A stretch of DNA of 64,000 bases from the NCBI GenBank assembly GCA_964630305.1, contig CAZVTR010000001.1:62001-126000 (forward strand). Direction: 5' to 3'. The number at the start of each line of letters is the position of its first letter. Position 1 is the first letter of the stretch. The notes below the pieces were generated by a model that ran no database searches, was not told the DNA's origin, and saw only the letters and a program-made list of their open reading frames with translations. Source of the stretch: JAKPPT01 sp964630305 (GTDB taxonomy: Bacteria > Spirochaetota > Spirochaetia > Treponematales > UBA12059). Made by a program: the position numbers and the translations under genes. Shown here one piece after another: positions 35,047 through 44,583 of this stretch.

Positions 35047-36753
35047 ATGAACGAATGGTTAAAAAAAATTGTAAATCAAATTAAAAGCGCTTGGGGCAAA
35101 TGGAAGCTAGTACAAAAATTAGCTGTCATTGGTATTGGTGTGGCGCTCATCGCTGCAATTATAATCACTATTGCAGTATCACGAACGCCAACGATGGTCC
35201 GGCTCATCAATACGCCAATAAAAAACGATGAAGAACTCAGGCTCATTGCTAATGCACTTGATCGTGAAGGAATTGCATTCCAGGTTGGTGAAAATAATAT
35301 AATTTATGTTAAAGATGAAAAAACTCGATCAAAAGCAAATGCAATACTTCTCCGAGAAGATCTAATTCCGAAAGGAACAGATCCATGGGCAGTGTTTGCT
35401 ATTGATCGCTTTACCGTTACCGATTTTGAACGCAATGTTAATTTACGAAAAGCAATTATTGCTCAGGTAACACGGCATATCGAATCGCTCGATGATGTTG
35501 ATAAAGCGAATGTTATCATTGAAATACCTGAGGATAAGCTTTTTTCCGAAGACCAAAAGCCCGTAACAGCAAGTGTTATTATTTACCCAAAACCCGGCTC
35601 AGATATTGCAACCAATCGCAAAAAACTGGAAGGCATACAAAAAATTATTAAGTTTGCAGTTTCAGGTTTAACCGATGAAAATATTGTCATCACTGATAAA
35701 AACGGCATTGTACTCAATGACTTTGCAGGTATGGCCGATTTTGACCGCCTAGAAAGAACCAAACGTGAACAGCAGATAATTCAGCGGTTAGAGGCTGAAT
35801 ATCGTGCAAAAATATTAAATGCCTTGCAGCTTGCTTATACAAAAGACAGAGTGCGGGATCTCAATATCAAAATTGAAATGGATATGAGCAAAAAAGCGGT
35901 TCAAACCGAAGAGTATTTCCCCTTTGTGCTTAAACCTGATAATCCTTTAACTCCGTATGATGATTCTGATATTCGTCCCAGTGTACGGCTCTCAACCGAA
36001 AAAACAACCTATGAATATCAGGGAACTGGCTTTAATCCAGAAGGTCCTGCTGGAATGGAGGGACAGACGGCTCCTGCCTACAAAGATTTACAGAACATGG
36101 TAGGAAAAGCAAAACAGGAACATACGCTTGAAAATGAAGCATTAAATAAAAGAAATATCACGGAAGAACGTTCCCCGCAAATCGATCGTGTTTCAGTTTC
36201 TGTTAATATTGATGGCCGCTGGGTATATAAAATGAATGAAAAGGGAGAATACATTACAAAGCCAGACGGAACGCTCGAACGGGAATATATTCCGCTCACA
36301 CAAAAAGAACTTGATGATGTAACTGCGTTAATTCAAGGCGCAATTGCATTTGATCGAGCGCGCGGCGATCTTGTTGTTGTAAAAAATGTACCCTTTGATA
36401 GAACAGAAGAATTTAGAGCGGAAGATGCAAAAATCTTAGCACAGAAACAGCGCGAAAAAATAATTTTTCTTTCGCTTGCAGGTTTAGCGGTTTTACTGTT
36501 ATCATTTATTATATACAGAATTATAGCCAGGGAAATTGAGCGGAAACGGCGTATTCTTGAAGAAAAGCGAGCCCTTGAACAGCAGATGCTTCGTGAAAAT
36601 GCTCTCAGGCAAGCTGAAGAGCAAAATCTTGAAGTTTCAATGTCAGTTGAAGAGCGAAAGCGTCTTGACCTTCAGGAACATGCAATCAATATGGCAAAAG
36701 AGCATCCTGAGGATGTCGCTCAGCTCATACGCACCTGGCTCAGAGAGGATTAG
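35047..36753 (+). CDS. fliF: Flagellar MS-ring protein FliF
   Basis: FliF builds the MS-ring, the first part of the basal body to assemble in the membrane. The 568-residue protein has an N-terminal membrane helix (about 24-44), periplasmic ring-building domains (with IIAQVTRHIESLDDVDKA near 140), a second helix (about 475-495) and a cytosolic C-terminus that binds FliG, ending HPEDVAQLIRTWLRED. A GGGAGGGG site precedes the ATG. fliG follows after 24 bases. Confidence 0.95.
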   Translation: MNEWLKKIVNQIKSAWGKWKLVQKLAVIGIGVALIAAIIITIAVSRTPTMVRLINTPIKNDEELRLIANALDREGIAFQVGENNIIYVKDEKTRSKANAILLREDLIPKGTDPWAVFAIDRFTVTDFERNVNLRKAIIAQVTRHIESLDDVDKANVIIEIPEDKLFSEDQKPVTASVIIYPKPGSDIATNRKKLEGIQKIIKFAVSGLTDENIVITDKNGIVLNDFAGMADFDRLERTKREQQIIQRLEAEYRAKILNALQLAYTKDRVRDLNIKIEMDMSKKAVQTEEYFPFVLKPDNPLTPYDDSDIRPSVRLSTEKTTYEYQGTGFNPEGPAGMEGQTAPAYKDLQNMVGKAKQEHTLENEALNKRNITEERSPQIDRVSVSVNIDGRWVYKMNEKGEYITKPDGTLEREYIPLTQKELDDVTALIQGAIAFDRARGDLVVVKNVPFDRTEEFRAEDAKILAQKQREKIIFLSLAGLAVLLLSFIIYRIIAREIERKRRILEEKRALEQQMLRENALRQAEEQNLEVSMSVEERKRLDLQEHAINMAKEHPEDVAQLIRTWLRED

Positions 36754-36777
36754 GAAACGGTCGTAAGGAGGTAGAAA

Positions 36778-37854
36778 ATGGCGCAGGCTGCTCAAACAAA
36801 AGGAAAAGCAGCTGCTTCGGTACAAGCAGCGGGTAAAAAGACGCCTAAAACTATAAAAGATTTATCAGGCCGTCAGAAAGCTGCAATTTTTCTCATCTCT
36901 TTAGGAAGTGAGCTTTCAGCTGAAATCTTTAAACATTTACGCGAAGATGAAATAGAAACATTAACGTTTGAAATAGCCCGAACCGATAATGTCGAGCCGG
37001 AGCTCAAAGAAGCTGTGCTGATGGAATTCCAGGAACTCATGATGGCAAGTGAGTTTATTACAACGGGCGGTATTGACTATGCTCGGGAATTGCTTGAGAA
37101 ATCTTTAGGTTCGCAAAAGGCAATTGATATCATAAACCGACTAACCAGTTCGCTCCAGGTACGACCGTTTGATTTTATCAGAAGAACTGACCCGGAAAAC
37201 CTTCTTAACTTTATTCAGAACGAGCATCCTCAGACTATAGCACTTATTCTTGCCTATCTTGAACCCAATAAAGCAAGCTATATTCTTACAAAGTTAAATA
37301 AAGATATTCAGGGTGACGTAGCACGCCGTATTGCAACCATGGATAGAACATCTCCTGAAGTTCTGCGTGAAGTTGAGCGGGTGTTGGAAAAGAAACTTTC
37401 TACCTTGACAAATGAAGACTACACGCTGGCAGGCGGTGTTGATGCTATTGTAGAAATACTCAACCTTGCAGATCGAACAACAGAAAAAGGTATTCTTGAA
37501 GCGCTCGAGGATGAAAATCCAGAGTTGGCCGAAGAAATCAAAAAGAAAATGTTCCTATTCGAAGATATTGTTATGCTGGACAACAAATCTATTGCAAAGG
37601 TGCTGCGTGAAGTTGATCAGCAAGATTTGACAAAAGCGCTTAAAGGTGTTGATCAGGAAGTTGCTGATAAGATCTTGCAGAATATGTCAAAGCGTGCTCA
37701 GCAAAACCTCAAGGAAGATATGGAATACATGGGTCCTGTTCGCATAAAAGACGTAGAAGAAGCACAACAGAAAATTGTAGCAATCATCAGGCATCTTGAA
37801 GATATTGGTGAAATTATTATAGCTCGCGGTGAGGATGATCAGTTAGTACAGTAA
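36778..37854 (+). CDS. fliG: Flagellar motor switch protein FliG
   Basis: FliG transmits torque from the stator and sets rotation direction. The 358-residue protein has an extra Lys/Ala-rich N-terminus of about 30 residues, then the N-domain (KAAIFLISLG), the middle domain with EHPQTIALILAYLEP, and the C-domain with the charged torque helix (VLREVDQQDLTKALKG). Spirochaetes usually have two FliG proteins, and the one in the flgB operon corresponds to the motor FliG (FliG2 in Borrelia). The second is not in the window. Confidence 0.94.
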   Translation: MAQAAQTKGKAAASVQAAGKKTPKTIKDLSGRQKAAIFLISLGSELSAEIFKHLREDEIETLTFEIARTDNVEPELKEAVLMEFQELMMASEFITTGGIDYARELLEKSLGSQKAIDIINRLTSSLQVRPFDFIRRTDPENLLNFIQNEHPQTIALILAYLEPNKASYILTKLNKDIQGDVARRIATMDRTSPEVLREVERVLEKKLSTLTNEDYTLAGGVDAIVEILNLADRTTEKGILEALEDENPELAEEIKKKMFLFEDIVMLDNKSIAKVLREVDQQDLTKALKGVDQEVADKILQNMSKRAQQNLKEDMEYMGPVRIKDVEEAQQKIVAIIRHLEDIGEIIIARGEDDQLVQ

Positions 37855-37877
37855 ACAAAGAGTAATAAGGGAAAACA

Positions 37878-38795
37878 ATGAAAAAGGTAGTATTTAAACC
37901 GCAGGAAATTGTGCCGCTTTCAACAAGCTTTGTTATAGGACCGCCAGAACCAGAAGAAAAGGAAGAAAAGCTTGAAGCTATAACACCGCTTGAAGCATAT
38001 ACTGGTCCAACTGCTGATGATTTGCGAAGAGAAGCAGAAGCGTTTAAAGAACAGTGGGAAAAAGAAAAAGAGGCAATGATAGCTGCTGCTCGTGCAGAAG
38101 CCGAAGAAATTATAAAACGCGCAGAGGCTACTGCTTTCCAGGAAGTAAAACGAAAAAATGATCAGGCTCTTGCTATAAGGCATGAGGCTGAACTTGCCGC
38201 TGAAAAAGCGCTCGCCGATGCTGAACAAAAAATCAAAGAAATGGAACGTCAAGCACAAGCGCGCATCAATGAAATTACTAACGAAGCATATAAAAAAGGT
38301 TTTGAACAGGGACGAGAGGAAGGGTTTAAAGCCGAAAAAGCCGAAGTAGAAAGGCTCATTCAGCGTTTGCATACTATTATCGAACGAACGCTTGATAAAC
38401 GTGAAGAAATATTAAATAACACAGAAACTCAAATAGTTGAACTTGTGCTTCTTATTTCACGAAAAGTTGTTAAAACAATCAGCGAAAACCAGAAGAGCGT
38501 TATTATTTCTAACATTGCTCAGGCTTTGCGAAAGCTTAAAACAAGAAGCGATATCATTATCAGAGTTAATATTGCGGACCTTCAGCTTGCAAGCGAACAT
38601 TTAAAAGAATTTACGGATATGGTTGAAAATGCAAAGAATATCAGTATTGTTGAAGACACAACTGTTGATAAGGGCGGCTGTATCATAGAAACCGATTTTG
38701 GCGAAATTGATGCAAGAATACAGAGCCAGCTTAATGAACTAGAAGAAAAGATACTTGATATTGCACCAATTAAATCTAAAGGGAAAAGTCAGTAA
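37878..38795 (+). CDS. fliH: Flagellar assembly protein FliH
   Basis: FliH binds and restrains the export ATPase FliI and links it to the C-ring. The 305-residue protein has a long acidic/basic coiled coil (about residues 45-150), including AFKEQWEKEKEAMIAAARAE, and a C-terminal globular domain (LVLLISRKVVKTI and DKGGCIIETDFGEIDA) related to V/F-type ATPase peripheral stalks. It lies immediately upstream of fliI, three bases apart. Confidence 0.92.
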   Translation: MKKVVFKPQEIVPLSTSFVIGPPEPEEKEEKLEAITPLEAYTGPTADDLRREAEAFKEQWEKEKEAMIAAARAEAEEIIKRAEATAFQEVKRKNDQALAIRHEAELAAEKALADAEQKIKEMERQAQARINEITNEAYKKGFEQGREEGFKAEKAEVERLIQRLHTIIERTLDKREEILNNTETQIVELVLLISRKVVKTISENQKSVIISNIAQALRKLKTRSDIIIRVNIADLQLASEHLKEFTDMVENAKNISIVEDTTVDKGGCIIETDFGEIDARIQSQLNELEEKILDIAPIKSKGKSQ

Positions 38796-38797
38796 TT

Positions 38798-40204
38798 ATG
38801 GATCTCATGGAAAAATATCTTGATGCTGTCGAACTCACCGATCCAATAAAATTTACTGGCAGGGTAATTGGCGTTAAAGGCTTACTTATAGAAAGTTTAG
38901 GACCGGTTGCTGTAATAGGTGAACTGTGCAAGATATTTATTCCTCGTTATGAAAAATTTATTTTTGCAGAAGTTGTTGGACTGCATGACAAGATTGTACA
39001 GCTCATGACGTTTGAAGCTACTGATGGTCTTGAGATTGGCTGTCCGGTAATAGCGAGCGGTGAAAGTCTTACAGTACCGGTTTCTGAAAAATTGTTAGGC
39101 AGAGTGCTCGACTGTCTTGGTAAACCAATAGACGGCAAAGGCGATATAAGTTCATCAATGAGGTATCAAGTGCAAAGCACAGCGCCACATGCACTGGAGC
39201 GAAAGCGCATCACTAAACGAATGGTAACGGGAATTAAAGCCATCGATGCACTCCTTCCTGTAGGCAAAGGACAGCGTGTTGGTATTTTTGCCGGTTCTGG
39301 TGTTGGTAAATCCACATTACTGGGCATGATTGCACGAAACACACTCGCAGACATCAATGTAATTGCGCTTATTGGTGAACGCGGAAGAGAAGTTCGTGAG
39401 TTTATTGAAAATGATATTGGTGCAGAGGGACTTGAGCGTTCAGTAATCATTGTATCAACTTCAGATAATTTGCCATTAGCGAGGCTCAGAGGCGCGTATG
39501 TAGCGATGTCGGTAGCAGAATACTTCCGGGATCAGGGAGCGGATGTGATGCTGCTCTTTGATTCTGTCACTCGCTTTGCACGGGCTCAGCGTGAAATTGG
39601 ATTATCTATTGGAGAGCCGCCAACTACCCGGGGGTATACTCCCAGTGTTTTTGATACACTGCCAAAACTGCTTGAGCGAGCTGGCACTTCTTCCAAAGGC
39701 TCAATTACTGGCTTTTTTACCATTTTAGTTGACGGTGATGATATGGATGAGCCAATTTCTGATGCTGTTCGAGGAATTCTCGATGGCCATTTTGTACTCT
39801 CACGAAAATTAGCCGAACGGTATCAATATCCTGCAATCGATGTATTAAAATCAATATCGAGGCTTGTTACCAGTGTAGCAGGACCCCAAACGCAAAGAGC
39901 GATTGGTATTATACGAAAATATTTAGCAGTGTATGAAGAAGCAGAAGATATGATTGCAATTGGTGCATATGTTAAAGGTTCTAATCCGGAAATCGACAGT
40001 GCAATAGAAAAGCGGCCTGCAATACTTGCATTGCTCCAGCAATCTATTACCGAAAAAATACCATTTGGTGAAACGATGCGTACACTGGGAACCATAGCCG
40101 GAATTGACATACCGCATAGCGAACTGGATCAATTTATGGATGTTCCTAACTTTGATACTGCTAAATTATTAGAACGACGCGATAGAGGTAAATTCGATAT
40201 ATGA
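38798..40204 (+). CDS. fliI: Flagellum-specific ATP synthase FliI
   Basis: FliI is the hexameric ATPase of the flagellar type III export system. The 468-residue protein is homologous to F1-ATPase beta and has Walker A AGSGVGKST (165-173), the GERGREVREF segment, and Walker B VMLLFDSVTRFARAQRE with GEPPTTRGYTPS. It overlaps fliJ by four bases at its end (ATGA-type overlap). The gene belongs to the fliH-fliI-fliJ export module. Confidence 0.96.
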   Translation: MDLMEKYLDAVELTDPIKFTGRVIGVKGLLIESLGPVAVIGELCKIFIPRYEKFIFAEVVGLHDKIVQLMTFEATDGLEIGCPVIASGESLTVPVSEKLLGRVLDCLGKPIDGKGDISSSMRYQVQSTAPHALERKRITKRMVTGIKAIDALLPVGKGQRVGIFAGSGVGKSTLLGMIARNTLADINVIALIGERGREVREFIENDIGAEGLERSVIIVSTSDNLPLARLRGAYVAMSVAEYFRDQGADVMLLFDSVTRFARAQREIGLSIGEPPTTRGYTPSVFDTLPKLLERAGTSSKGSITGFFTILVDGDDMDEPISDAVRGILDGHFVLSRKLAERYQYPAIDVLKSISRLVTSVAGPQTQRAIGIIRKYLAVYEEAEDMIAIGAYVKGSNPEIDSAIEKRPAILALLQQSITEKIPFGETMRTLGTIAGIDIPHSELDQFMDVPNFDTAKLLERRDRGKFDI

Positions 40205-40644
40205 AACCGTTTGTATTCAGCCTGGAACCGCTCTTAGAATACCGCACCTTTGAACTTGAAAAAATCGAAAAAGAGCTTTCACTCCAGAGCGGCAAGCTCG
40301 CACTCCTTAATGAACAGCTCGAAGCTAATGCTAGGGAATTGCTGAGAATTGGATTTGAACGTTTCCAAAAATCAAATACGCTTAAAGAAATACGTGCGTA
40401 TGAACTTTACAGCAAACGGCTCGAAGCTGAAAAAGAAAAACTCATAAAAGCTATAGCAGCAGCAGAATTAGAATTAGAAAAAATTCGTGCGCAGTGGACA
40501 GAAGCTAATAAAAAGAAAAAGGTGCTGGAAAAAATGAAAGAAAAAAAATATACTGCTTGGAAGCAAGAAAAAGCTCAGCAGGAAATACTTATGCTTGATG
40601 AATTTGGCATAGGAGCTCATGAGCGGGAAAAACATGTTGTATAA
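40201..40644 (+). CDS. fliJ: Flagellar export protein FliJ
   Basis: FliJ is a coiled-coil protein that sits in the FliI hexamer like the gamma subunit of F1-ATPase and passes on chaperones. The 147-residue product is almost wholly alpha-helical, with heptads of Leu, Glu and Lys from residue 8 to about 125. It starts with the family-like KPFVFSLEPLLEYR. Assignment is by position after fliI and by structure, since sequence conservation is weak. Confidence 0.88.
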   Translation: MKPFVFSLEPLLEYRTFELEKIEKELSLQSGKLALLNEQLEANARELLRIGFERFQKSNTLKEIRAYELYSKRLEAEKEKLIKAIAAAELELEKIRAQWTEANKKKKVLEKMKEKKYTAWKQEKAQQEILMLDEFGIGAHEREKHVV

Positions 40645-40656
40645 AAGGATGCACTG

Positions 40657-41286
40657 ATGCCGGGATATAGAAAACAGCGGATTGGAACGAGATTGTTAGC
40701 AATGATTTTGCTAATTATTGTTATATTAATACTCGGGTTTATCTGGCTGGATTTTTTAGGCTTTATTGATTTAAAAGATTTTCTATCTCCAGTATTTAAA
40801 CTGATGAATATTCCCGTCCGCACCGGAAAAGCTATCCCCGCAACTGTGCCAGCTCTCTTAGATGAAGAACGGTTTGCTAAACAATTTGAAGCACTTGAAC
40901 TCCAAAAACAACAGCTTGCAGAAGCTGAACGTGTACTCAAAGAAAAAGAAAACACATTGCTAGCACGAGAGCAAGAATTAAACGATAAAGATAAAAAATT
41001 GCAGGAGCAACAAATTTCTCTCAATAACCAGTTTAAAGCGTACGAAAATAGAAAAGCCAATATCGAGCAGAATGCACGATATCTGACTGGTATGCCTCCA
41101 AAGGAAGCTGTAAATATTTTGCTTTCTATGGATGACGAGCTTGTAATTGATATCCTGCGGATGGTTGATGCACTGGCGGCGAGTTCAGGGGAGAATTCAA
41201 TAGTACCCTACTGGATGTCGCTCATGCCTGCCGAACGTTCTGCAGCAATACAGCGAAAAATGGCGATCAAGTCAGAATCGGATTAA
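40657..41286 (+). CDS. flbB: Periplasmic flagellar collar protein FlbB / MotE-like
   Basis: The 209-residue protein has one N-terminal membrane helix (about 12-35), a long coiled coil (about 80-145), and a C-terminal MgtE_N-like helical domain (MPPKEAVNILLSMDDELVIDIL). This architecture and the location between fliJ and fliK fit FlbB, the scaffold of the spirochaete periplasmic collar in Borrelia, and YlxF of Bacillus at the same place. The collar helps to recruit stators in periplasmic flagella. Function is inferred from homology and position. Confidence 0.85.
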   Translation: MPGYRKQRIGTRLLAMILLIIVILILGFIWLDFLGFIDLKDFLSPVFKLMNIPVRTGKAIPATVPALLDEERFAKQFEALELQKQQLAEAERVLKEKENTLLAREQELNDKDKKLQEQQISLNNQFKAYENRKANIEQNARYLTGMPPKEAVNILLSMDDELVIDILRMVDALAASSGENSIVPYWMSLMPAERSAAIQRKMAIKSESD

Positions 41287-41340
41287 TTTTCTAATTTTCG
41301 ATACTGCAGTATCTGCTCAATTGGCAAGGAGCAGTGATAC

Positions 41341-42438
41341 ATGCAGGCATCACAGGAAATTGGGACACTCCTTCTGAGTGGAAAATCTGAAACTGGCAGT
41401 AAAAACAGCAAACGGGTAAAAGGGAATTTTTCATCGGTTTTTAGCAAAACATTACCTCATGCCTCGTCAAAAAATGTTGATAAGCCGCAACAGGCTGCTC
41501 AGCAGAAATTACCAATTGAGACGAATATTGTATCAAAATTTGATGCTGCAAAGCCAGTAAAAAAATCAGAATTAAATAATTCAAATAATTCAGATGTATC
41601 AGAAGAATTAGTTCGCAGTAAAAAAACAAAAGCATCGAATCATGAAGCAGCAAAAGAAACGATACAAAAATCACCTCAAGATGCAATTGCAATTCCAGTT
41701 CAGTTTACTCGCCCTGCTAATAGTGAGCAGGTAAAAAATGATATAGCAGAAGATGATAAACGATCGTTAAAAAAAATTGAGAAGCAAGACGCACAGATTT
41801 CTCAGTGGACCATAATTGATCAGCGAAAACAAAAGAATCCAGCACAATCGGCAAATAACGCAACCGATACGCCGGTTAAGCAAGATACGCAGGGAAAATA
41901 CAGACAGGAGCCTGAACTTGTACTTTCTATCAGGCAGGAGCAGAACTTTCAGCAAGAGTCTTCAATCGGGCAAGCTGGATCGGTGAAAAATGAGCATCAA
42001 TCATTTGCAGAAGTACTTACAAGGCATTTAGAGGGTGCAAGTCAGGAAATAGTAAAAACAGCACAGGTTGTGCTTCAGGATAATGATTCGGGTATTATCA
42101 GGCTGCGCCTTGAACCAGAAACTTTAGGCGGAGTCAAGATTGAACTCAAATTAGCCGAAAAGAAAATTAGCGGCACTATTGTTGTAGAATCTGATGTGGT
42201 TCAGGCTGCCTTTAAAGATTCGTATGCTGCATTGCGCGATGCATTTAACAGCCAGGGGTTTGAGCTTACGCAATTGGATATTAATGTAGGCAACGGTAAC
42301 AGCAATGCGGATAATTATGCAGATAAAAAGCCAATATATGACCAACATGTAAAGAAAATTGAACAGGCGGTTCCGGAAGCAGTTTCCAGCACTCCATGGA
42401 CGCTGAGTTCGGGACTTACAGTAAATTTGGTAATTTAG
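41341..42438 (+). CDS. fliK: Flagellar hook-length control protein FliK (Tap1)
   Basis: FliK measures hook length and switches export specificity. The first about 220 residues are low-complexity, Lys/Gln/Ser-rich and probably disordered, as expected for the ruler part. The C-terminal domain has IIRLRLEPETLGGVKIEL and AALRDAFNSQGFELTQLDI, the conserved core that binds FlhB. In Treponema this gene is called tap1 and heads a separate fla operon in T. pallidum; here it follows flbB within one run. The gap upstream holds a 14-base palindrome. Confidence 0.9.
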   Translation: MQASQEIGTLLLSGKSETGSKNSKRVKGNFSSVFSKTLPHASSKNVDKPQQAAQQKLPIETNIVSKFDAAKPVKKSELNNSNNSDVSEELVRSKKTKASNHEAAKETIQKSPQDAIAIPVQFTRPANSEQVKNDIAEDDKRSLKKIEKQDAQISQWTIIDQRKQKNPAQSANNATDTPVKQDTQGKYRQEPELVLSIRQEQNFQQESSIGQAGSVKNEHQSFAEVLTRHLEGASQEIVKTAQVVLQDNDSGIIRLRLEPETLGGVKIELKLAEKKISGTIVVESDVVQAAFKDSYAALRDAFNSQGFELTQLDINVGNGNSNADNYADKKPIYDQHVKKIEQAVPEAVSSTPWTLSSGLTVNLVI

Positions 42439-42462
42439 CATGCTGGAATAAGGAGAAGAGCA

Positions 42463-42897
42463 ATGGACATGAACTTTACCATGTCAGCGCAAGAACTGCA
42501 GTTAGCAGCGATTGAGGCAGATCGTTTTAACAAGCAGCTATTTGATGGCAAAAAAATCACTCAGGAAATGGGAAAGGATGAGTTTTTAAAAATCCTTATA
42601 ACCCAGCTTCAAAACCAGGATCCGACATCCCCAATGGAGGATAAAGAGTTTATAGCTCAGATGGCACAATTCTCAACCCTGGAACAAATGACCAATATGG
42701 TGCAAAATTTTTCAGCGCTTGCCGGAGTTTTAAAGTCGAGTGAAGCACAGGCAATGGTTGGAAAAAATGTAAGCATTGCAGATGGTGATAAATTAGTAAC
42801 TGGTACAGTGAATCAGGTGGTGCGCGGCGATTTCCCGCTTCTTCTTGTAAATGGGAAATATTACGATCTCGATCAGGTTCTTTCTGTTAATGAATAA
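42463..42897 (+). CDS. flgD: Flagellar hook-capping protein FlgD
   Basis: FlgD is the scaffold that caps the growing hook. The 144-residue protein has the family signature MGKDEFLKILITQLQNQDP followed by FIAQMAQFSTLEQM. It is short, lacking most of the C-terminal Ig-like domains of longer FlgD proteins and retaining only a short tudor-like end (YYDLDQVLSVNE). Spirochaete FlgD proteins are commonly short. It lies between fliK and flgE, the normal site. Confidence 0.93.
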   Translation: MDMNFTMSAQELQLAAIEADRFNKQLFDGKKITQEMGKDEFLKILITQLQNQDPTSPMEDKEFIAQMAQFSTLEQMTNMVQNFSALAGVLKSSEAQAMVGKNVSIADGDKLVTGTVNQVVRGDFPLLLVNGKYYDLDQVLSVNE

Positions 42898-42909
42898 GGA
42901 GGCTCTGGT

Positions 42910-44298
42910 ATGATGCGTTCATTATATTCTGGCGTTGCTGGACTTCAGAATCATCAGATCCGCATGGATGTCATTGGTAACAATATAGCAAATGTCAATA
43001 CAATTGGCTTTAAAAAGAACAGAGTCAATTTCCAGGATCTCTTATATCAACAGATTTCCGGTGCTGCAAGACCGAATGAGGAAGTGGGTGGTGTAAACCC
43101 TAAAGAAGTTGGTCTTGGTATGCTTGTAGCAAGCATTGACACCGTTCACACACAAGGAGCAATGCAGACTACTGGTGTTCAGACCGATGTTGCTATTCAG
43201 GGCAATGGTTTCTTTGTGCTGCAAAAAGGCGATCAGCGTTTTTATACGAGAGCGGGAGCATTTAGTCTCGACCGCGACGGTACGCTCGTGAACCCGGCAA
43301 ACGGCTTTCGTGTTCAAGGTTGGAATGCACAGGTTATCAATGGTAAAGAAATATTAAATACATCGGGTGCAATAGAAGATTTAGTAATTCCAGTGGGATC
43401 AAAAGATCCGGCTAAAGCTACTGAACAGGTCTACCTTGCATGTAACTTAGATAAACGGCTGCAAGAGATTCCAGAAGGGGCAACCGAAGATACTATTAGA
43501 GCCAATACGTGGCGGGTAGAAGAAAAAATCTATGATGCATTCGGTATAGAGCATATCCTCCGAGTAGATTTTGCAAAAGTTCCTGGTCAGACTAACCAGT
43601 GGCGTGCAACGGTTTCAGTTGATCCGCAGGCTGAAACATCGACAAATCCTGCAGTAGGATTAAACCCGGCTGCGCTTGGAGATAATACGTTTATTGTGGA
43701 ATTTGATAACAAAGGAACCTTGCAGCGTATTTTAGATAACCAGGGTAATGAATCTCCGCAGGCTGGCAACCTTGCAATTAACATAGCATTTGATGTACAG
43801 GGTGCAACACCAGTTGAAGGCGCTCCTGTGCGACAGACTTTTGCGCTCAACCTTGGAACAGTCGGCAGCGTTAAAAATACCATAACACAGTTTGCTGAAG
43901 CCTCAAGCACCAAAGTTTATCAGCAGGATGGCTACAGTATGGGATATCTTGAAAATTTCAAAATTGATCAATCGGGTATTATTACCGCTGTATATTCAAA
44001 TGGTTCAACGCGAACAATTGGTCAGTTAGCGATTGCTACATTCACAAATCCTAATGGTCTTGAAAAGGCAGGTGAAACCAATTTTGTCCAATCACTTAAC
44101 TCTGGATTAGCTAATATTGGGCCATCGGGCATAGCAGGCAAAGGGAAAATACTTGCAGGAAATCTTGAAATGTCTAATGTAGATCTTGCTGAGCAGTTTA
44201 CAGACATGATTGTAACACAGCGCGGGTTCCAGGCAAATTCAAAAACAATTCAGACTTCTGATCAGATGCTGCAGGAACTTCTGACACTCAAACGCTAA
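42910..44298 (+). CDS. flgE: Flagellar hook protein FlgE with cross-linking Lys165/Cys178
   Basis: FlgE builds the hook, the flexible joint between rod and filament. The 462-residue protein starts with the rod/hook motif VIGNNIANVNTIGFKK and ends with the D0 helix FQANSKTIQTSDQMLQELL. It has one cysteine, Cys178, in YLACNLDKR, and Lys165 in PVGSK, precisely the residue numbers forming the lysinoalanine cross-link in Treponema denticola FlgE. The next Asn179 is also present. Hook subunits here are therefore likely to be covalently linked. A perfect inverted repeat follows the gene. Confidence 0.96.
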   Translation: MMRSLYSGVAGLQNHQIRMDVIGNNIANVNTIGFKKNRVNFQDLLYQQISGAARPNEEVGGVNPKEVGLGMLVASIDTVHTQGAMQTTGVQTDVAIQGNGFFVLQKGDQRFYTRAGAFSLDRDGTLVNPANGFRVQGWNAQVINGKEILNTSGAIEDLVIPVGSKDPAKATEQVYLACNLDKRLQEIPEGATEDTIRANTWRVEEKIYDAFGIEHILRVDFAKVPGQTNQWRATVSVDPQAETSTNPAVGLNPAALGDNTFIVEFDNKGTLQRILDNQGNESPQAGNLAINIAFDVQGATPVEGAPVRQTFALNLGTVGSVKNTITQFAEASSTKVYQQDGYSMGYLENFKIDQSGIITAVYSNGSTRTIGQLAIATFTNPNGLEKAGETNFVQSLNSGLANIGPSGIAGKGKILAGNLEMSNVDLAEQFTDMIVTQRGFQANSKTIQTSDQMLQELLTLKR

Positions 44299-44330
44299 AG
44301 GTTTTTGGGTCCTGCATGATAGTTTTCGCT

Positions 44331-44361
44331 GAGCCAATTTCATAATGCATGAAATTGGCTC
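44331..44361 (+). other. Perfect 13-bp inverted repeat after flgE
   Basis: GAGCCAATTTCAT (44331-44343) and ATGAAATTGGCTC (44349-44361) form a long stem with a five-base loop between flgE and flbD. There is no T-run directly after it, so it is probably not a strong terminator. It could stabilise the upstream hook message or attenuate downstream expression. Confidence 0.6.
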
Positions 44362-44382
44362 ACTTTAATAGGATGTTAAGAT

Positions 44383-44580
44383 ATGATACAATTATCAAAG
44401 CTTAATGGCGACGTGTTTTGGATAAACCCGCATCTCATTGAATTTATAGAAGCTACGCCAGATACGGTTCTTGTTATGGTTTCCGGTAAGCATGTGTTAG
44501 TAAAGGAACCAGTTCAAGAAGTAATTGATCGTATTATTGCATATAGAAAAAAACTTGGCGCAAACGGGCAGGAGGAGTAA
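44383..44580 (+). CDS. flbD: Flagellar protein FlbD
   Basis: This is a 65-residue FlbD family protein of unknown biochemical role, encoded between flgE and motA in spirochaetes and many Firmicutes. It shows the family pattern LNGDVFWINPHLIEFIE and DTVLVMVSGKHVLVKE. No membrane segment is visible. It shares four bases of spacing with motA. Its conservation with stator genes suggests a role in motor assembly, but I cannot say more from sequence. Confidence 0.9.
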   Translation: MIQLSKLNGDVFWINPHLIEFIEATPDTVLVMVSGKHVLVKEPVQEVIDRIIAYRKKLGANGQEE

Positions 44581-44583
44581 ACA

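Noticed and set aside
41300..41313. Perfect 14-base palindrome GATACTGCAGTATC between flbB and fliK
   Set aside because: A 14-base palindrome is expected a few times by chance in 64 kb. It falls where the T. pallidum operon begins, but no promoter elements are visible beside it, so I do not call an operator.
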